Shown here: in pieces, positions 30,012 through 36,941 of the stretch
Layout: each line of letters begins with the position of its first letter
Numbering within the stretch: position 1 is the stretch's first letter
DNA from: a virus
Length of the DNA: 39,190 bases
IMG/VR virus record: IMGVR_UViG_3300036407_000013
Span: 1-39,190 of that record
Strand: one strand, 5' to 3'
Made by a program: the position numbers and the translations under genes
Notes under the pieces: generated by a model
Databases searched by the model: none
What the model was told of the DNA's origin: nothing
The model's input: the letters and a program-made list of their open reading frames with translations, nothing else

Positions 30012-30248
30012 ATGCCGGGCCCCCAGCCGTGGCAGATCGAAGCCGCACGGTGCGCCAGACGCACCCGAGAAGAACTGATCGAATACGCGCCGAAGCGGCC
30101 GTTGCCGCTCCGCGACACGTTACGCCTGAAGGTCATGCAGGCCCGCTGCGAGACGTGCGGCGGCTGCCCGCTAATCCTGCGGGCGCTGAACATCATGCTG
30201 CCCGAGGAGGAGAAGCCCTCGGCGCAGATCATCAGATTGGCGGGCTGA
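30012..30248 (+). CDS. Small Cys-motif protein (CETCGGC)
   Basis: A 78-residue protein whose ATG follows a good GGGAGGAG site. It begins PGPQPWQIEAARCARRTREEL and contains RLKVMQARCETCGGCPLILR in the middle, with CxxCGGC matching the end of its neighbour. The C-terminus is polar (EEEKPSAQIIRLAG). Probably a small zinc-binding or regulatory protein. Its stop is 7 bp from the stop of the convergent Cro-like gene. Confidence 0.6.
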   Translation: MPGPQPWQIEAARCARRTREELIEYAPKRPLPLRDTLRLKVMQARCETCGGCPLILRALNIMLPEEEKPSAQIIRLAG

Positions 30249-30255
30249 GCAGACA

Positions 30256-30465
30256 TCAGGCCGCGCCCTTCTCGGGTGGCGTCTGGAACAGCTTCCCAGC
30301 AGGGATCTTCGTCAGCTTCTCCAGCGCGGCCGCAGCTTTGAAGGAGGGCTGCGATGCGCCGTTCTTCAGACGGTTCACCTGGGAGCGACTGACGACGCCT
30401 ACGGCCTCGGCGACTTCCAAGTCGCTCTTGCCGTTCGCGTCCATCCACTTCTTAAGCGCTGTCAT
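30256..30465 (-). CDS. cro: Cro-like HTH repressor
   Basis: A 69-residue HTH protein: MTALKKWMDANGKSDLEVAEAVG, then SRSQVNRLKNGASQPSFKAAAALEKLTKIP, the standard Cro/C1-type HTH with recognition helix in the second part. It is divergent from the S24 repressor, the usual cro position. The ATG at 30465 lies about where transcription from the TTGACC/CACATT promoter would begin, so the message may be leaderless; a longer start at 30480 is possible. Probably counters the repressor and promotes lytic development. Confidence 0.8.
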   Translation of the reverse strand: MTALKKWMDANGKSDLEVAEAVGVVSRSQVNRLKNGASQPSFKAAAALEKLTKIPAGKLFQTPPEKGAA

Positions 30466-30471
30466 GCCCGC

Positions 30472-30501
30472 AATGTGCATCTCATGCACGTATGCGGTCA
30501 A
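30472..30501 (-). promoter_or_regulatory. Leftward early promoter (to cro)
   Basis: On the minus strand TTGACC (30496-30501) and CACATT (30472-30477) are 18 nt apart. Operator 1 covers the downstream part of the spacer and most of the -10, and operator 2 lies just upstream of the -35. The rightward promoter at 31313-31342 has the same plan. Confidence 0.55.
30475..30489. promoter_or_regulatory. Repressor operator 1
   Basis: GTGCATCTCATGCAC, a perfect palindrome with half-site GTGCAT and a 3-bp spacer. It overlaps the cro promoter -10. Centre to operator 2: 34 bp. Confidence 0.75.
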
Positions 30502-30508
30502 TCAAAAT

Positions 30509-30523
30509 GTGCATGGGGTGCGC
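30509..30523. promoter_or_regulatory. Repressor operator 2
   Basis: GTGCATGGGGTGCGC, one good half-site GTGCAT and one degenerate half-site. Lies upstream of the cro -35 and of the repressor gene; 34 bp from operator 1 and 46 bp from operator 3. Confidence 0.65.
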
Positions 30524-30552
30524 TGGTGCGATTGACGCAGGCGACTAGACCC

Positions 30553-31233
30553 ATGTGCATGGCCCGCACAGCCCGCACCGAGTCCCTTACGACCACACAC
30601 AAGGTCCGCGCCTGGCGGCAGAACAGGGGCCTGACTTTGGAGAAGCTGGCCGAGGCTATCGGCATGAGCCACCAGAACCTCGGGCGGATCGAGCGCGGCC
30701 TAGTTCCGCTGGGCGAGGAACATCACGCCCCCCTGGCTGCAGCTCTGAACATCACCCCGCCTGACCTCTTCCGCGATCCCTCCGCGCCGCTCGACCGCGG
30801 GCAGCGCTACGTGCGGATCATCGGGCGGGCCGGCGCTGACACAGAAGGCCGGCTCGTCCAGAGCGACGCTGACGAGAACTACGACTATGCCCCCTTCCCT
30901 CCGGGCGGCACGTCCGATGCTGTCGCAGTTCGGGTGGTAGGTGACAGCATGCGCGCCATCGCCGAAGACGGAGCCCTCATCTACTTCCGGGACCAGAGGA
31001 ACCCGCCCACTCCCGACATGATCGGCTACAACTGCATCGTTGAGCTGGAGGACGGGCGGGTGCTGTTTAAGCGGCTTCTGCGCGGGCCGGAGCCGGGGAT
31101 CTACATGCTCGAGAGCCAGGTTGGCCCGCCCATCGAGGCACGCATCCGGTGGGCTGCCGAGCCGACCGCGATCATCCCGGCGAAGGAAGCGCGCCGGATC
31201 ATCCGCCGCGCCGACGAAAGCCAAGTCGCCTAA
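30553..31233 (+). CDS. cI: CI/LexA-like repressor with S24 peptidase domain
   Basis: A 226-residue prophage repressor. The N-terminal HTH (VRAWRQNRGLTLEKLAEAIG, then SHQNLGRIERGL) binds operators. The C-terminal S24 domain has the catalytic Ser in VVGDSM (Ser132) and Lys in LFKRLL (Lys173), and a candidate self-cleavage Ala-Gly in GRAGAD (residues 93-94). RecA-activated cleavage would cause induction. The start is ATG 30553 or 30559; both sit inside operator 3, which would make repressor synthesis self-regulated, and neither has a ribosome site (possible leaderless message). The divergent Cro-like gene confirms an immunity region. Confidence 0.9.
   Translation: MCMARTARTESLTTTHKVRAWRQNRGLTLEKLAEAIGMSHQNLGRIERGLVPLGEEHHAPLAAALNITPPDLFRDPSAPLDRGQRYVRIIGRAGADTEGRLVQSDADENYDYAPFPPGGTSDAVAVRVVGDSMRAIAEDGALIYFRDQRNPPTPDMIGYNCIVELEDGRVLFKRLLRGPEPGIYMLESQVGPPIEARIRWAAEPTAIIPAKEARRIIRRADESQVA
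30555..30569. promoter_or_regulatory. Repressor operator 3 overlapping the repressor start
   Basis: GTGCATGGCCCGCAC: one GTGCAT half-site and a weaker second half. It covers the repressor start codons and would give negative autoregulation at high repressor concentration. Confidence 0.5.
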
Positions 31234-31290
31234 CCAACCACTGCTGTTGCGGGTCACGTCTTAGCGACAGCACGCCGCATGCGCTCCGAT

Positions 31291-31305
31291 GTGCACGTGA
31301 TGCAC
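31291..31305. promoter_or_regulatory. Repressor operator 4
   Basis: GTGCACGTGATGCAC, half-sites GTGCAC and GTGCAT (reverse). It lies upstream of the rightward -35; its centre is 34 bp from operator 5, the same spacing as operators 1 and 2. Confidence 0.7.
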
Positions 31306-31312
31306 TTTCTTG

Positions 31313-31342
31313 TTGACCGGAGATGTGCATCGGGTGCACAGT
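31313..31342 (+). promoter_or_regulatory. Rightward early promoter (accessory/recombination operon)
   Basis: TTGACC (31313-31318) and CACAGT (31337-31342), 18 nt apart, between operators 4 and 5, with operator 5 covering the spacer end and part of the -10. The downstream gene starts at 31368 behind AAGGAG. Likely repressed in the lysogen. Confidence 0.55.
31325..31339. promoter_or_regulatory. Repressor operator 5
   Basis: GTGCATCGGGTGCAC, both half-sites intact apart from the A/G at one position. It overlaps the rightward promoter -10, so bound repressor should block the plus-strand operon. Confidence 0.75.
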
Positions 31343-31367
31343 GCTCCTACCAACAAGGAGCAGCCAG

Positions 31368-31565
31368 ATGGCGTCTGAACAAAGCCTCGCCCAAGAGTTC
31401 GCCCGCCTCGCCCTGAGCTACCAGCCCGGCGATGAGCGCGAGGAAAAGGCCCGCCAACTGTTCCGGGCCATCGCCAACAGCCTCCGCCCCCTGATGGGTG
31501 AGGACACCATGGCGGAAGAGCTGGGCCTGCAGATGGAAGCCCTGGCCGAACGGAAGGCCGCTTGA
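31368..31565 (+). CDS. 65-residue first gene of the rightward operon
   Basis: A helical protein (SEQSLAQEFARLALSYQPGD, REEKARQLFRAIANSLRPLM). The start has an excellent AAGGAG at 7 nt. It is directly controlled by operators 4 and 5, so it is an immediate-early gene. No family recognised. Its stop overlaps the next ATG as TGATG. Confidence 0.7.
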   Translation: MASEQSLAQEFARLALSYQPGDEREEKARQLFRAIANSLRPLMGEDTMAEELGLQMEALAERKAA

Positions 31566-31936
31566 TGGGAGATTTCATTCATCCCGGAGCCAGCCCGTCT
31601 TCGCCCCAAGAGGCGATCACCGGCCCCGCGCTCGCCTGCACAAAGGCCTTCACCGACGAGAAGGGCAACCGCTTCGTCTTCCCGAGCATGATCCGCTGGC
31701 CGCAGGACGACGAGCACACCCGCCCAGCCAAGCACGACCTCGTGCTGCAGGCGATGTCGCTCGACCTCGCACTGGGCACGAAGGCGGATAAGGGCTGGTT
31801 CGAGTTCGATCCGGCCAAGTTCCCGCATGTGCGGACAGAGATCGGGCACCGTAACTTCGCGCACGGCGGCGCGACGATCTTGCTCTTCGCCGGTCCGGAG
31901 TTCGAGGCCGCCATCGCCAAGACGGAGGGCCAGTAA
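31565..31936 (+). CDS. 123-residue hypothetical early protein
   Basis: A mixed alpha/beta protein: ACTKAFTDEKGNRFVFPSMI at the start, then HDLVLQAMSLDLALGTKADKG and HRNFAHGGATILLFAGPEFE near the end. No catalytic motif I can name. It is coupled by TGATG and TAATG to its neighbours. Confidence 0.6.
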   Translation: MGDFIHPGASPSSPQEAITGPALACTKAFTDEKGNRFVFPSMIRWPQDDEHTRPAKHDLVLQAMSLDLALGTKADKGWFEFDPAKFPHVRTEIGHRNFAHGGATILLFAGPEFEAAIAKTEGQ

Positions 31937-32202
31937 TGGGCTCCGCCACCGACCACGCGAACCTGGTCCTCTCCTACGAGGCCTGGGACGCCGCAGAGCG
32001 CGCCGCGCGCCTCTGCCCTCAGATCCAGGCCCAGCAGGAAAAGGCGGACAGGCTGCACGCGCACCTGACCCAGCTCGCCTTCCGCTGCGGCTACGAGCCC
32101 GGCCGGGAGCACCGACACCTGCTGGTCACTGAGTTCGCAGCCCAGAAGGCAGCGGCCACCCGGCGGTTCCTGCCCCTGCATGTGAAGGAAGCACGCTCAT
32201 GA
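31936..32202 (+). CDS. 88-residue helical hypothetical protein
   Basis: A helical protein (LVLSYEAWDAAERAARLC, QIQAQQEKADRLHAHLTQLA) with two cysteines and a basic C-terminus. No family recognised. Starts at the TAATG overlap and its stop overlaps the next start as ATGA. Confidence 0.6.
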   Translation: MGSATDHANLVLSYEAWDAAERAARLCPQIQAQQEKADRLHAHLTQLAFRCGYEPGREHRHLLVTEFAAQKAAATRRFLPLHVKEARS

Positions 32203-32534
32203 GTGCGCGAGAGAGCAAGCACACTCCTGGGCCTTGGCGGCTGTTCATGACGGCAGACGGCCGCCAGCTCATCGGCATCGGCGAGCAGACCGGCGAGGGC
32301 GTCGCGGACTGCGGCTTCGGCACGTGGCGCGACGGTGAGGAACAACTCGCCAACGCCCGCCTGATCGCGGCGGCTCCTGATCTGCTCGCGGCGCTGAAGG
32401 CTGCCCACGACTTCATAGTGGACGAGGCGGACAATCGCGCGGCGGCGGGTTCGGAGATGTCCGATTACGAACGCGAGCCGCGCGAACTCGCGGAGGGGAT
32501 CGCCGCCGCCATCGCGAAAGCGGAGGGGGTTTGA
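32199..32534 (+). CDS. Conserved phage protein with HTPGPW / AAPDLL motifs
   Basis: A 111-residue protein with the widespread phage pattern HTPGPWRLFMTADG near the N-terminus and ANARLIAAAPDLLAALKAA in the middle. These appear in many temperate phages of Proteobacteria, in accessory regions, without known function. The C-terminus is acidic and helical. Coupled by ATGA and TGATG. Confidence 0.75.
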   Translation: MSARESKHTPGPWRLFMTADGRQLIGIGEQTGEGVADCGFGTWRDGEEQLANARLIAAAPDLLAALKAAHDFIVDEADNRAAAGSEMSDYEREPRELAEGIAAAIAKAEGV

Positions 32535-33292
32535 TGTCCTCCGCCTCTAAGCAAGAGAGAGGTGAGGGCCTGAAACGCCAGTCGGGGGGCAGGCCCTGCG
32601 CTGACGCGCAGGTAACTGCGGGCCTCGCCTCGGAGCCTTCTGCGGCGGTAAGCGTCTCGCCGGCCGAATGCTACACGATCCGCAACAACTTCGCGTGGGC
32701 GCACCTCTTCGTCCGGCACGGTACACGCGCTGAAGACGACGGGCGCGCCTGCACCTGGGCGAATGTGGCGGTTGTCTCGGACTACGGCTCCTTTGGCTTC
32801 TGCTGGACCCACATCGGCAGCCGCCCCTGGCAGCAGTTCCTGGCCGGGCTGAACTTCGACTACGCCATGCAGAAGATGATGGGCGCTCGCTTCCGCGTCC
32901 CGCTGAGCGGCGAGGAGGCGCGGGATAAGGCGCGCGCGGTCGTGCTGGACCTGCGTCGGACCCGGCAGCTCAGCGACGACGAGGCGCGCGACCTCTGGAA
33001 CGCCATTGAGGACTGTCAGGAGGCCGCGAACGGCCACGAGTTCCTGCGCGATTGGGACGACGCCAGCGCGGGCATGGTCTACCGGCACGAGCTTTGGGAC
33101 GGGCTCTGGGACAAGGTGAACCCCGAAGCCGAAGGCTTCTGGGCCAAGCTCTGGCCGCACTTCATCGCCGCGATCTCCGCCCCACCGGGGACACCCACGC
33201 CGCCGCGTGAACGGGCCACGGCACCGTTCACTGCTGAGCGCTGCAACAGCCCCGGGACGCCCTCCTCTATCCTGAAGGGAGAAGGACAGTGA
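32534..33292 (+). CDS. 252-residue hypothetical protein
   Basis: A larger accessory protein with an aromatic-rich core: CYTIRNNFAWAHLFVRHG, VVSDYGSFGFCWTHIGSRPW, then FLAGLNFDYAMQKMMG and a helical segment LWNAIEDCQEAANGHEFL. The N-terminal 40 residues are disordered (Ser, Gly, Ala). The C-terminus is Pro/Thr-rich and disordered. No family I can name with confidence; possibly a host-takeover or defence-related factor. Confidence 0.6.
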   Translation: MSSASKQERGEGLKRQSGGRPCADAQVTAGLASEPSAAVSVSPAECYTIRNNFAWAHLFVRHGTRAEDDGRACTWANVAVVSDYGSFGFCWTHIGSRPWQQFLAGLNFDYAMQKMMGARFRVPLSGEEARDKARAVVLDLRRTRQLSDDEARDLWNAIEDCQEAANGHEFLRDWDDASAGMVYRHELWDGLWDKVNPEAEGFWAKLWPHFIAAISAPPGTPTPPRERATAPFTAERCNSPGTPSSILKGEGQ

Positions 33293-34164
33293 CCCTCTCG
33301 ACAGAGAACGCGGCCACTCCTGCGGGTGTGGAGCTGGACCTAGATGCGCTGGAGAAGGTGGCGCTGGCCGTTACCCCCGGCGACATCGACAGCGCGCCAG
33401 AGGGCGGCGAGTACGGCCGCAAGGAAGCGGGCAAGTGGTACCAGTGCCCGGCCTGCGACGGTCAAGGCGAAGTCGAGGGTGCGACCTACAGCAACTTCGA
33501 CAGCAAGCCGATCGGCGTACAGTTCTTCGGCATAGGCGCAGAGTTTGGCGAGTGGGAGGCCTACTACCGCGCCTTCACGCCCGCCACCGTCCTCCGCCTC
33601 CTCGCCCTAGCCCGCTCCCCCCAGCAACCGGCTCCTGCGAGTGTGGGTGAGGTGGAGAGGTTGGTGGAGCGGCTGGACCAAGTGCTGGCCTTGTATGAGG
33701 ACGGGCTGAGCTACGACATCGCAACCGACGACGGCGCCATCGTCTTCGACCGCGCTGACTTCACAGCAGCCCGACAAGCCCTCTCTCTCTTGGAAGAGGG
33801 GAAGGGTTCATCCGTTGCCGAGAGCGGCGGTACGGCTTCGCCCAAATCCGAGAGCCTCTGCCAGTCGGAAGAGGGAGGCGATCTACCGCCCGGCGACACC
33901 CCCTGGCTGCGCTTTCGGGATGCGAAGCCCGCGTACGACGGCTGGGGCGAGCGCCATCTACTGACGTGGTGCACCCGCGTGGGGACCTACGACATCGGCT
34001 GCATCAACGGCGAGTGGGCAGTCGGCGAAACCATCGACGGGCACCCGGATGACCTCTGGCGCTGGCTGGACGTGAACCCGGAGCGCCGCCTTCCAGCGGA
34101 GAACAACGCCAGCAGTCCGGCCGAAGGCCGTGCAGGCACTCCAGCAACGGATGCCATCAAATGA
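33289..34164 (+). CDS. Ead/Ea22-like mosaic accessory protein
   Basis: A 291-residue modular protein. Residues about 48-60 include CPACDGQGE, a rubredoxin-like CxxC, then a conserved FTPATVLRLLALARS typical of the Ead/Ea22-like phage family (nonessential accessory proteins). A central helical part (VERLVERLDQVLALYEDGL) and a C-terminal domain with GTYDIGCINGEWAVG and DDLWRWLDVNPER follow. It starts with GTG overlapping the previous stop as GTGA. Confidence 0.6.
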   Translation: MTLSTENAATPAGVELDLDALEKVALAVTPGDIDSAPEGGEYGRKEAGKWYQCPACDGQGEVEGATYSNFDSKPIGVQFFGIGAEFGEWEAYYRAFTPATVLRLLALARSPQQPAPASVGEVERLVERLDQVLALYEDGLSYDIATDDGAIVFDRADFTAARQALSLLEEGKGSSVAESGGTASPKSESLCQSEEGGDLPPGDTPWLRFRDAKPAYDGWGERHLLTWCTRVGTYDIGCINGEWAVGETIDGHPDDLWRWLDVNPERRLPAENNASSPAEGRAGTPATDAIK

Positions 34165-34373
34165 GCACCCCCATGACCCGCAAAGACTACCACCTCCGCT
34201 CCGCCACTGGCGCAGTGATGAGAACCTTTGACGACGGCAACGCGGCTCTGAAGTACGCCGAGAGCATCCGTCACGACTTCCCCGGCGTGCACGTGGTCGA
34301 GGTCGTAACGACCGTCACCGAAACGGTGCTCTACCGCGCTCGGATGAGCCCCAAGCTCCGGCTGGTGGCGTGA
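34161..34373 (+). CDS. 70-residue basic beta-rich protein
   Basis: A small protein (DYHLRSATGAVMRTFDDGN, VVEVVTTVTETVLYRARMSP) with a compact alpha/beta look, basic end and no known motif. Coupled by ATGA and TGATG to its neighbours. Confidence 0.55.
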   Translation: MSTPMTRKDYHLRSATGAVMRTFDDGNAALKYAESIRHDFPGVHVVEVVTTVTETVLYRARMSPKLRLVA

Positions 34374-34558
34374 TGGACCGGCTCTCCGACATCGGGCTCG
34401 GCCTGCCGAACCTGCCGCCTCCCCACCAGGTCTGCTGCGACCTCTGCGAGGGCGTGATGACCGTCCCCAGCCACTGCGCCGAGCAAGGCCAGATCATCGG
34501 CCTGCTGACGTGCTCCCAGTGCATCGAGGATGAGCTGCAGTCGAGGGTCTGCCAATGA
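34373..34558 (+). CDS. 61-residue putative zinc-binding protein
   Basis: Contains VCCDLCEGV and CSQCIEDE, giving CxxC...CxxC spacing for a zinc site, with an intervening Cys and His (SHCAEQG). Starts at the TGATG overlap and is coupled by ATGA to the YqaJ-type exonuclease. May regulate or chaperone recombination genes. Confidence 0.55.
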   Translation: MDRLSDIGLGLPNLPPPHQVCCDLCEGVMTVPSHCAEQGQIIGLLTCSQCIEDELQSRVCQ

Positions 34559-35388
34559 ACGCGCATGTGGATCTGGAGACGCTCGGCCTCTCGGCTCAAG
34601 CCGTGGCCCAGCGCGTGCGGTCGATCGGCGGCTCGGATGCCAACTGCATCATGAGCGGCGACGACGCGGCGGTTCTCAGCCTCTGGGAGCAGAAGACCGG
34701 CCGGCGCGAGCCCGACGACCTGTCCGACGTCCTGCCGGTGCAGATGGGCTCGTTCACGGAGCCGCTGAACGCCGCCTGGTTCGAGAAGCAGACGGGCAAG
34801 GCGATCGTCAGTCGCGGGCTGCCGGTCATTGACGACCGCGACCCATGGCGCACCGCCACGCTCGACGGGATGGTCTGCGCCGACGACAGCGGCGAGATGC
34901 TTGGCATCTGGGAAGCCAAGCACGTCGGCAATTTCTGGAAGGACGAACAGCTCCTCGCGAAGTACGCGCCCCAGCTGCACCACAACATGGACGTCGCGGG
35001 CCAGCGGAAAGCCTACCTCTCCGTCTTCAAGGGCAACGCCGACTGGTGCTTCTTCGAGGTGGATTACGACGCCAGCTATAGCGCCGCTGTCCGCAAGGCC
35101 GAGTGGCAGTTCTGGCTGGCCGTTCAGGCCGATGAGCCGCCGGTCGCCTACGACGCCCCGCCCCCGCCCGCGTTCGACGCCATGCGCGAGATCTGCATGG
35201 ACGGCAACAACGAGTGGGCGAACCACGCCATCGACTGGCTGGCGCACCGCGACGCCTCCAAGGCCTTCGAGAAGGCCACCAAGGCTCTGAAGGGCCTGAT
35301 GGAAGCCGACGTGAAGCTCGCCCACGGCCACGGCATCAAGATCAGCCGGTCAAAGGCCGGCGCTCTCAGCATCACGGAGAAAAAGTGA
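34555..35388 (+). CDS. YqaJ-type phage exonuclease
   Basis: A 277-residue lambda-exonuclease/YqaJ nuclease for 5'-3' resection in phage recombination. The catalytic series is E69 (FTEPLNAAWFE), D104 (TLDGMVC), E120-x-K122 (GIWEAKHV), matching D-(x)15-E-x-K. The N-terminal RSIGGSDAN is the conserved substrate-binding start of the family. The gene is immediately followed by a Rad52-like annealing protein, the usual exonuclease/annealing pair. Confidence 0.9.
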   Translation: MNAHVDLETLGLSAQAVAQRVRSIGGSDANCIMSGDDAAVLSLWEQKTGRREPDDLSDVLPVQMGSFTEPLNAAWFEKQTGKAIVSRGLPVIDDRDPWRTATLDGMVCADDSGEMLGIWEAKHVGNFWKDEQLLAKYAPQLHHNMDVAGQRKAYLSVFKGNADWCFFEVDYDASYSAAVRKAEWQFWLAVQADEPPVAYDAPPPPAFDAMREICMDGNNEWANHAIDWLAHRDASKAFEKATKALKGLMEADVKLAHGHGIKISRSKAGALSITEKK

Positions 35389-36221
35389 TGGAAGCCACCG
35401 ACCTCACCACCCAACAGCTCGCGAAGCTGCGCGCGCCGTTCCCCGCCAACCAGGTCAGCAAGCTCCCGAAGGAGACAAAGGCTCAGAAGGAGGAGCGCGA
35501 GAAGGACCGCTCCAAGGGCGTGAGCTGCAACATCTGCGGCGGCTGGCACCACAAGAACACGATCCACCTGGATTACGTGGGCCACGCGGCGCTCACCGAC
35601 CGCCTGCTGGACGTGGACCCGATGTGGTCCTGGGAGCCGGTGGCGTTCCGTGACGGCCTGCCTGCCTTCGACCAGACCGGCGGGTTGTGGATCAAGCTTA
35701 CCGTCTGTGGCGTCACGCGCCTCGGTTACGGACACGCCGCTGGCAAGACCACTATGGACCCTGGCGCGCGCGAGAAGGAAGTCATCGGCGACGCCCTGCG
35801 CAACGCCGCCATGCGCTTCGGTGCGGCCCTGGACCTCTGGCACAAGGGCGACCTGCACGCGCACGAGGAGAGCGCGGAGGAAACCGAAGCGGCCAAGCCG
35901 CCGAAGGTCCAGCCGCAGCGCGCCGCGAAGCCCGAGCCCCACAACGCGCCCCCCGCCAGCAACCCTGTCGACCGCACGGCGGAGGCCGTCCCCTGGCCGA
36001 ACAACCAGGACCCCGACGACTGGGCGCACTGGCGCAAGATCGTGGCCACCAAGATCAACCGCGCCGGCTCGGCGGTGGAAGTTGGACAGGTGCAGGCGAT
36101 CAACGCCGAGGGCCTGGTCCGCTGCGGAGAGGTGCTGCCGGACACCCGCGAGAAGATCGACGCCTTCGTGGCGGACCGCCTCGCCAAGTTGGCCGAGCCC
36201 GAGCACAGGGTCGCCGCCTGA
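35388..36221 (+). CDS. Rad52-like single-strand annealing protein
   Basis: A 277-residue protein with a core resembling Rad52/Sak-type annealing proteins: DYVGHAALTDRLLDVDPMWSWEP, then KEVIGDALRNAAMRFGAALDLW, the region corresponding to the DNA-binding helices. A small Cys/His cluster, SCNICGGWHH, precedes it and may be a zinc knuckle. The C-terminal half has a Pro/Ala linker (about 155-190) and a final helical domain. It pairs with the upstream exonuclease for recombination-dependent replication. Identity is inferred from motif and neighbour. Confidence 0.7.
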   Translation: MEATDLTTQQLAKLRAPFPANQVSKLPKETKAQKEEREKDRSKGVSCNICGGWHHKNTIHLDYVGHAALTDRLLDVDPMWSWEPVAFRDGLPAFDQTGGLWIKLTVCGVTRLGYGHAAGKTTMDPGAREKEVIGDALRNAAMRFGAALDLWHKGDLHAHEESAEETEAAKPPKVQPQRAAKPEPHNAPPASNPVDRTAEAVPWPNNQDPDDWAHWRKIVATKINRAGSAVEVGQVQAINAEGLVRCGEVLPDTREKIDAFVADRLAKLAEPEHRVAA

Positions 36222-36331
36222 TGGCCCCGCAACCGCCAGTCTGGAGAGAGGAGGAACTGCGCGACTTCTGCCGCGCCGTCCTCCGCACCTTTCCCGGGCA
36301 CCAAGATCACCGTGAGGGAGGTCGCCCGTGA
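36221..36331 (+). CDS. 36-residue hypothetical protein
   Basis: A tiny gene coupled to both neighbours: TGATG at 36221 and a GTGA overlap with ninB at the end. The product is charged with an aromatic-rich start (APQPPVWREEELRDFCRAVL) and basic end. Likely real because of the perfect coupling; function unknown. Confidence 0.5.
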   Translation: MAPQPPVWREEELRDFCRAVLRTFPGHQDHREGGRP

Positions 36332-36765
36332 GCAGGGTCGTGTTCCGCCTGATCAACCGCCGGGAGAAGGACCGAGCCGTCCGGTTCGTCCTCAACGCCC
36401 CTGACAACGCGGTCTGCACCTTCACCCGCGCCGACAAGCGCACGCTGGAGCAGAACGCCAAGCTGCACGCCCTCTGCACCGACGTCGCCGGGCAAGTGGC
36501 CTGGCAGGGCAAGAAGCGGGACGTGGAGGCGTGGAAGGACATTTTCACGGCTGCCCTGCGCTCGGCCAAGAACGAGCTGGACGTGGTCCCCGGCATCAAC
36601 GGCGGCTTCGTCCTGCTCGGGATGCACACGAGCGAGATGAGCAAGGGCGAGTGCGCCGAACTGATCGAACTGGTGCTTGCCTTCGGGGCCGAGCACGAGG
36701 TGGTGTTTCATGACGACGCCAGGGACGGGGAGGCTCCTAACAAGGCCTCCCCGAAGGCGGCGTGA
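36328..36765 (+). CDS. ninB: NinB-type recombination protein
   Basis: A 145-residue protein with the NinB hallmark: FTRADKRTLEQNAKLHALCTDVA, followed by WQGKKRDVEAWKDIF and FVLLGMHTSEMSKGECAELIEL, which align with the lambda NinB (Orf) ssDNA/SSB-binding fold. It loads annealing proteins and supports recombination. The start is GTG 36328 by GTGA overlap. Confidence 0.9.
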   Translation: MSRVVFRLINRREKDRAVRFVLNAPDNAVCTFTRADKRTLEQNAKLHALCTDVAGQVAWQGKKRDVEAWKDIFTAALRSAKNELDVVPGINGGFVLLGMHTSEMSKGECAELIELVLAFGAEHEVVFHDDARDGEAPNKASPKAA

Positions 36766-36941
36766 AGACCTGGCGCATCCATCTCTACGGCTTCGACAGC
36801 CATACGGTCCAAGCGCCGACCAGGGGCGCTGCCCGATACGCCGATTGGCGGCGGGCACGCGAGGCCGGCTACTTCACGGGCTCGGATGGCTTCTGGCGCT
36901 TCCTGATCAACTCGCGCGTCGAAGAGGTGCGTCATGGCTGA
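36762..36941 (+). CDS. 59-residue aromatic basic hypothetical protein
   Basis: Reads MKTWRIHLYGFDSHTVQAPT then ARYADWRRAREAGYFTGSDG and FWRFLINSRVEE. It starts at GTG 36762 in a GTGA overlap and its 3' end overlaps the HNH gene by 8 bp. A similar short phage protein occurs next to ninB in other phages, but I have no named family. Confidence 0.6.
   Translation: MKTWRIHLYGFDSHTVQAPTRGAARYADWRRAREAGYFTGSDGFWRFLINSRVEEVRHG

Noticed and set aside
29477-30535. Long plus-strand open frame of 352 residues
   Set aside because: It runs through the two small Cys-motif genes and the cro-like gene in another register, and has low domain character.
31240-31275. Imperfect inverted repeat after the repressor gene
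   Set aside because: An 8-bp imperfect stem with a 13-nt loop and no T-run; too weak for a terminator call.
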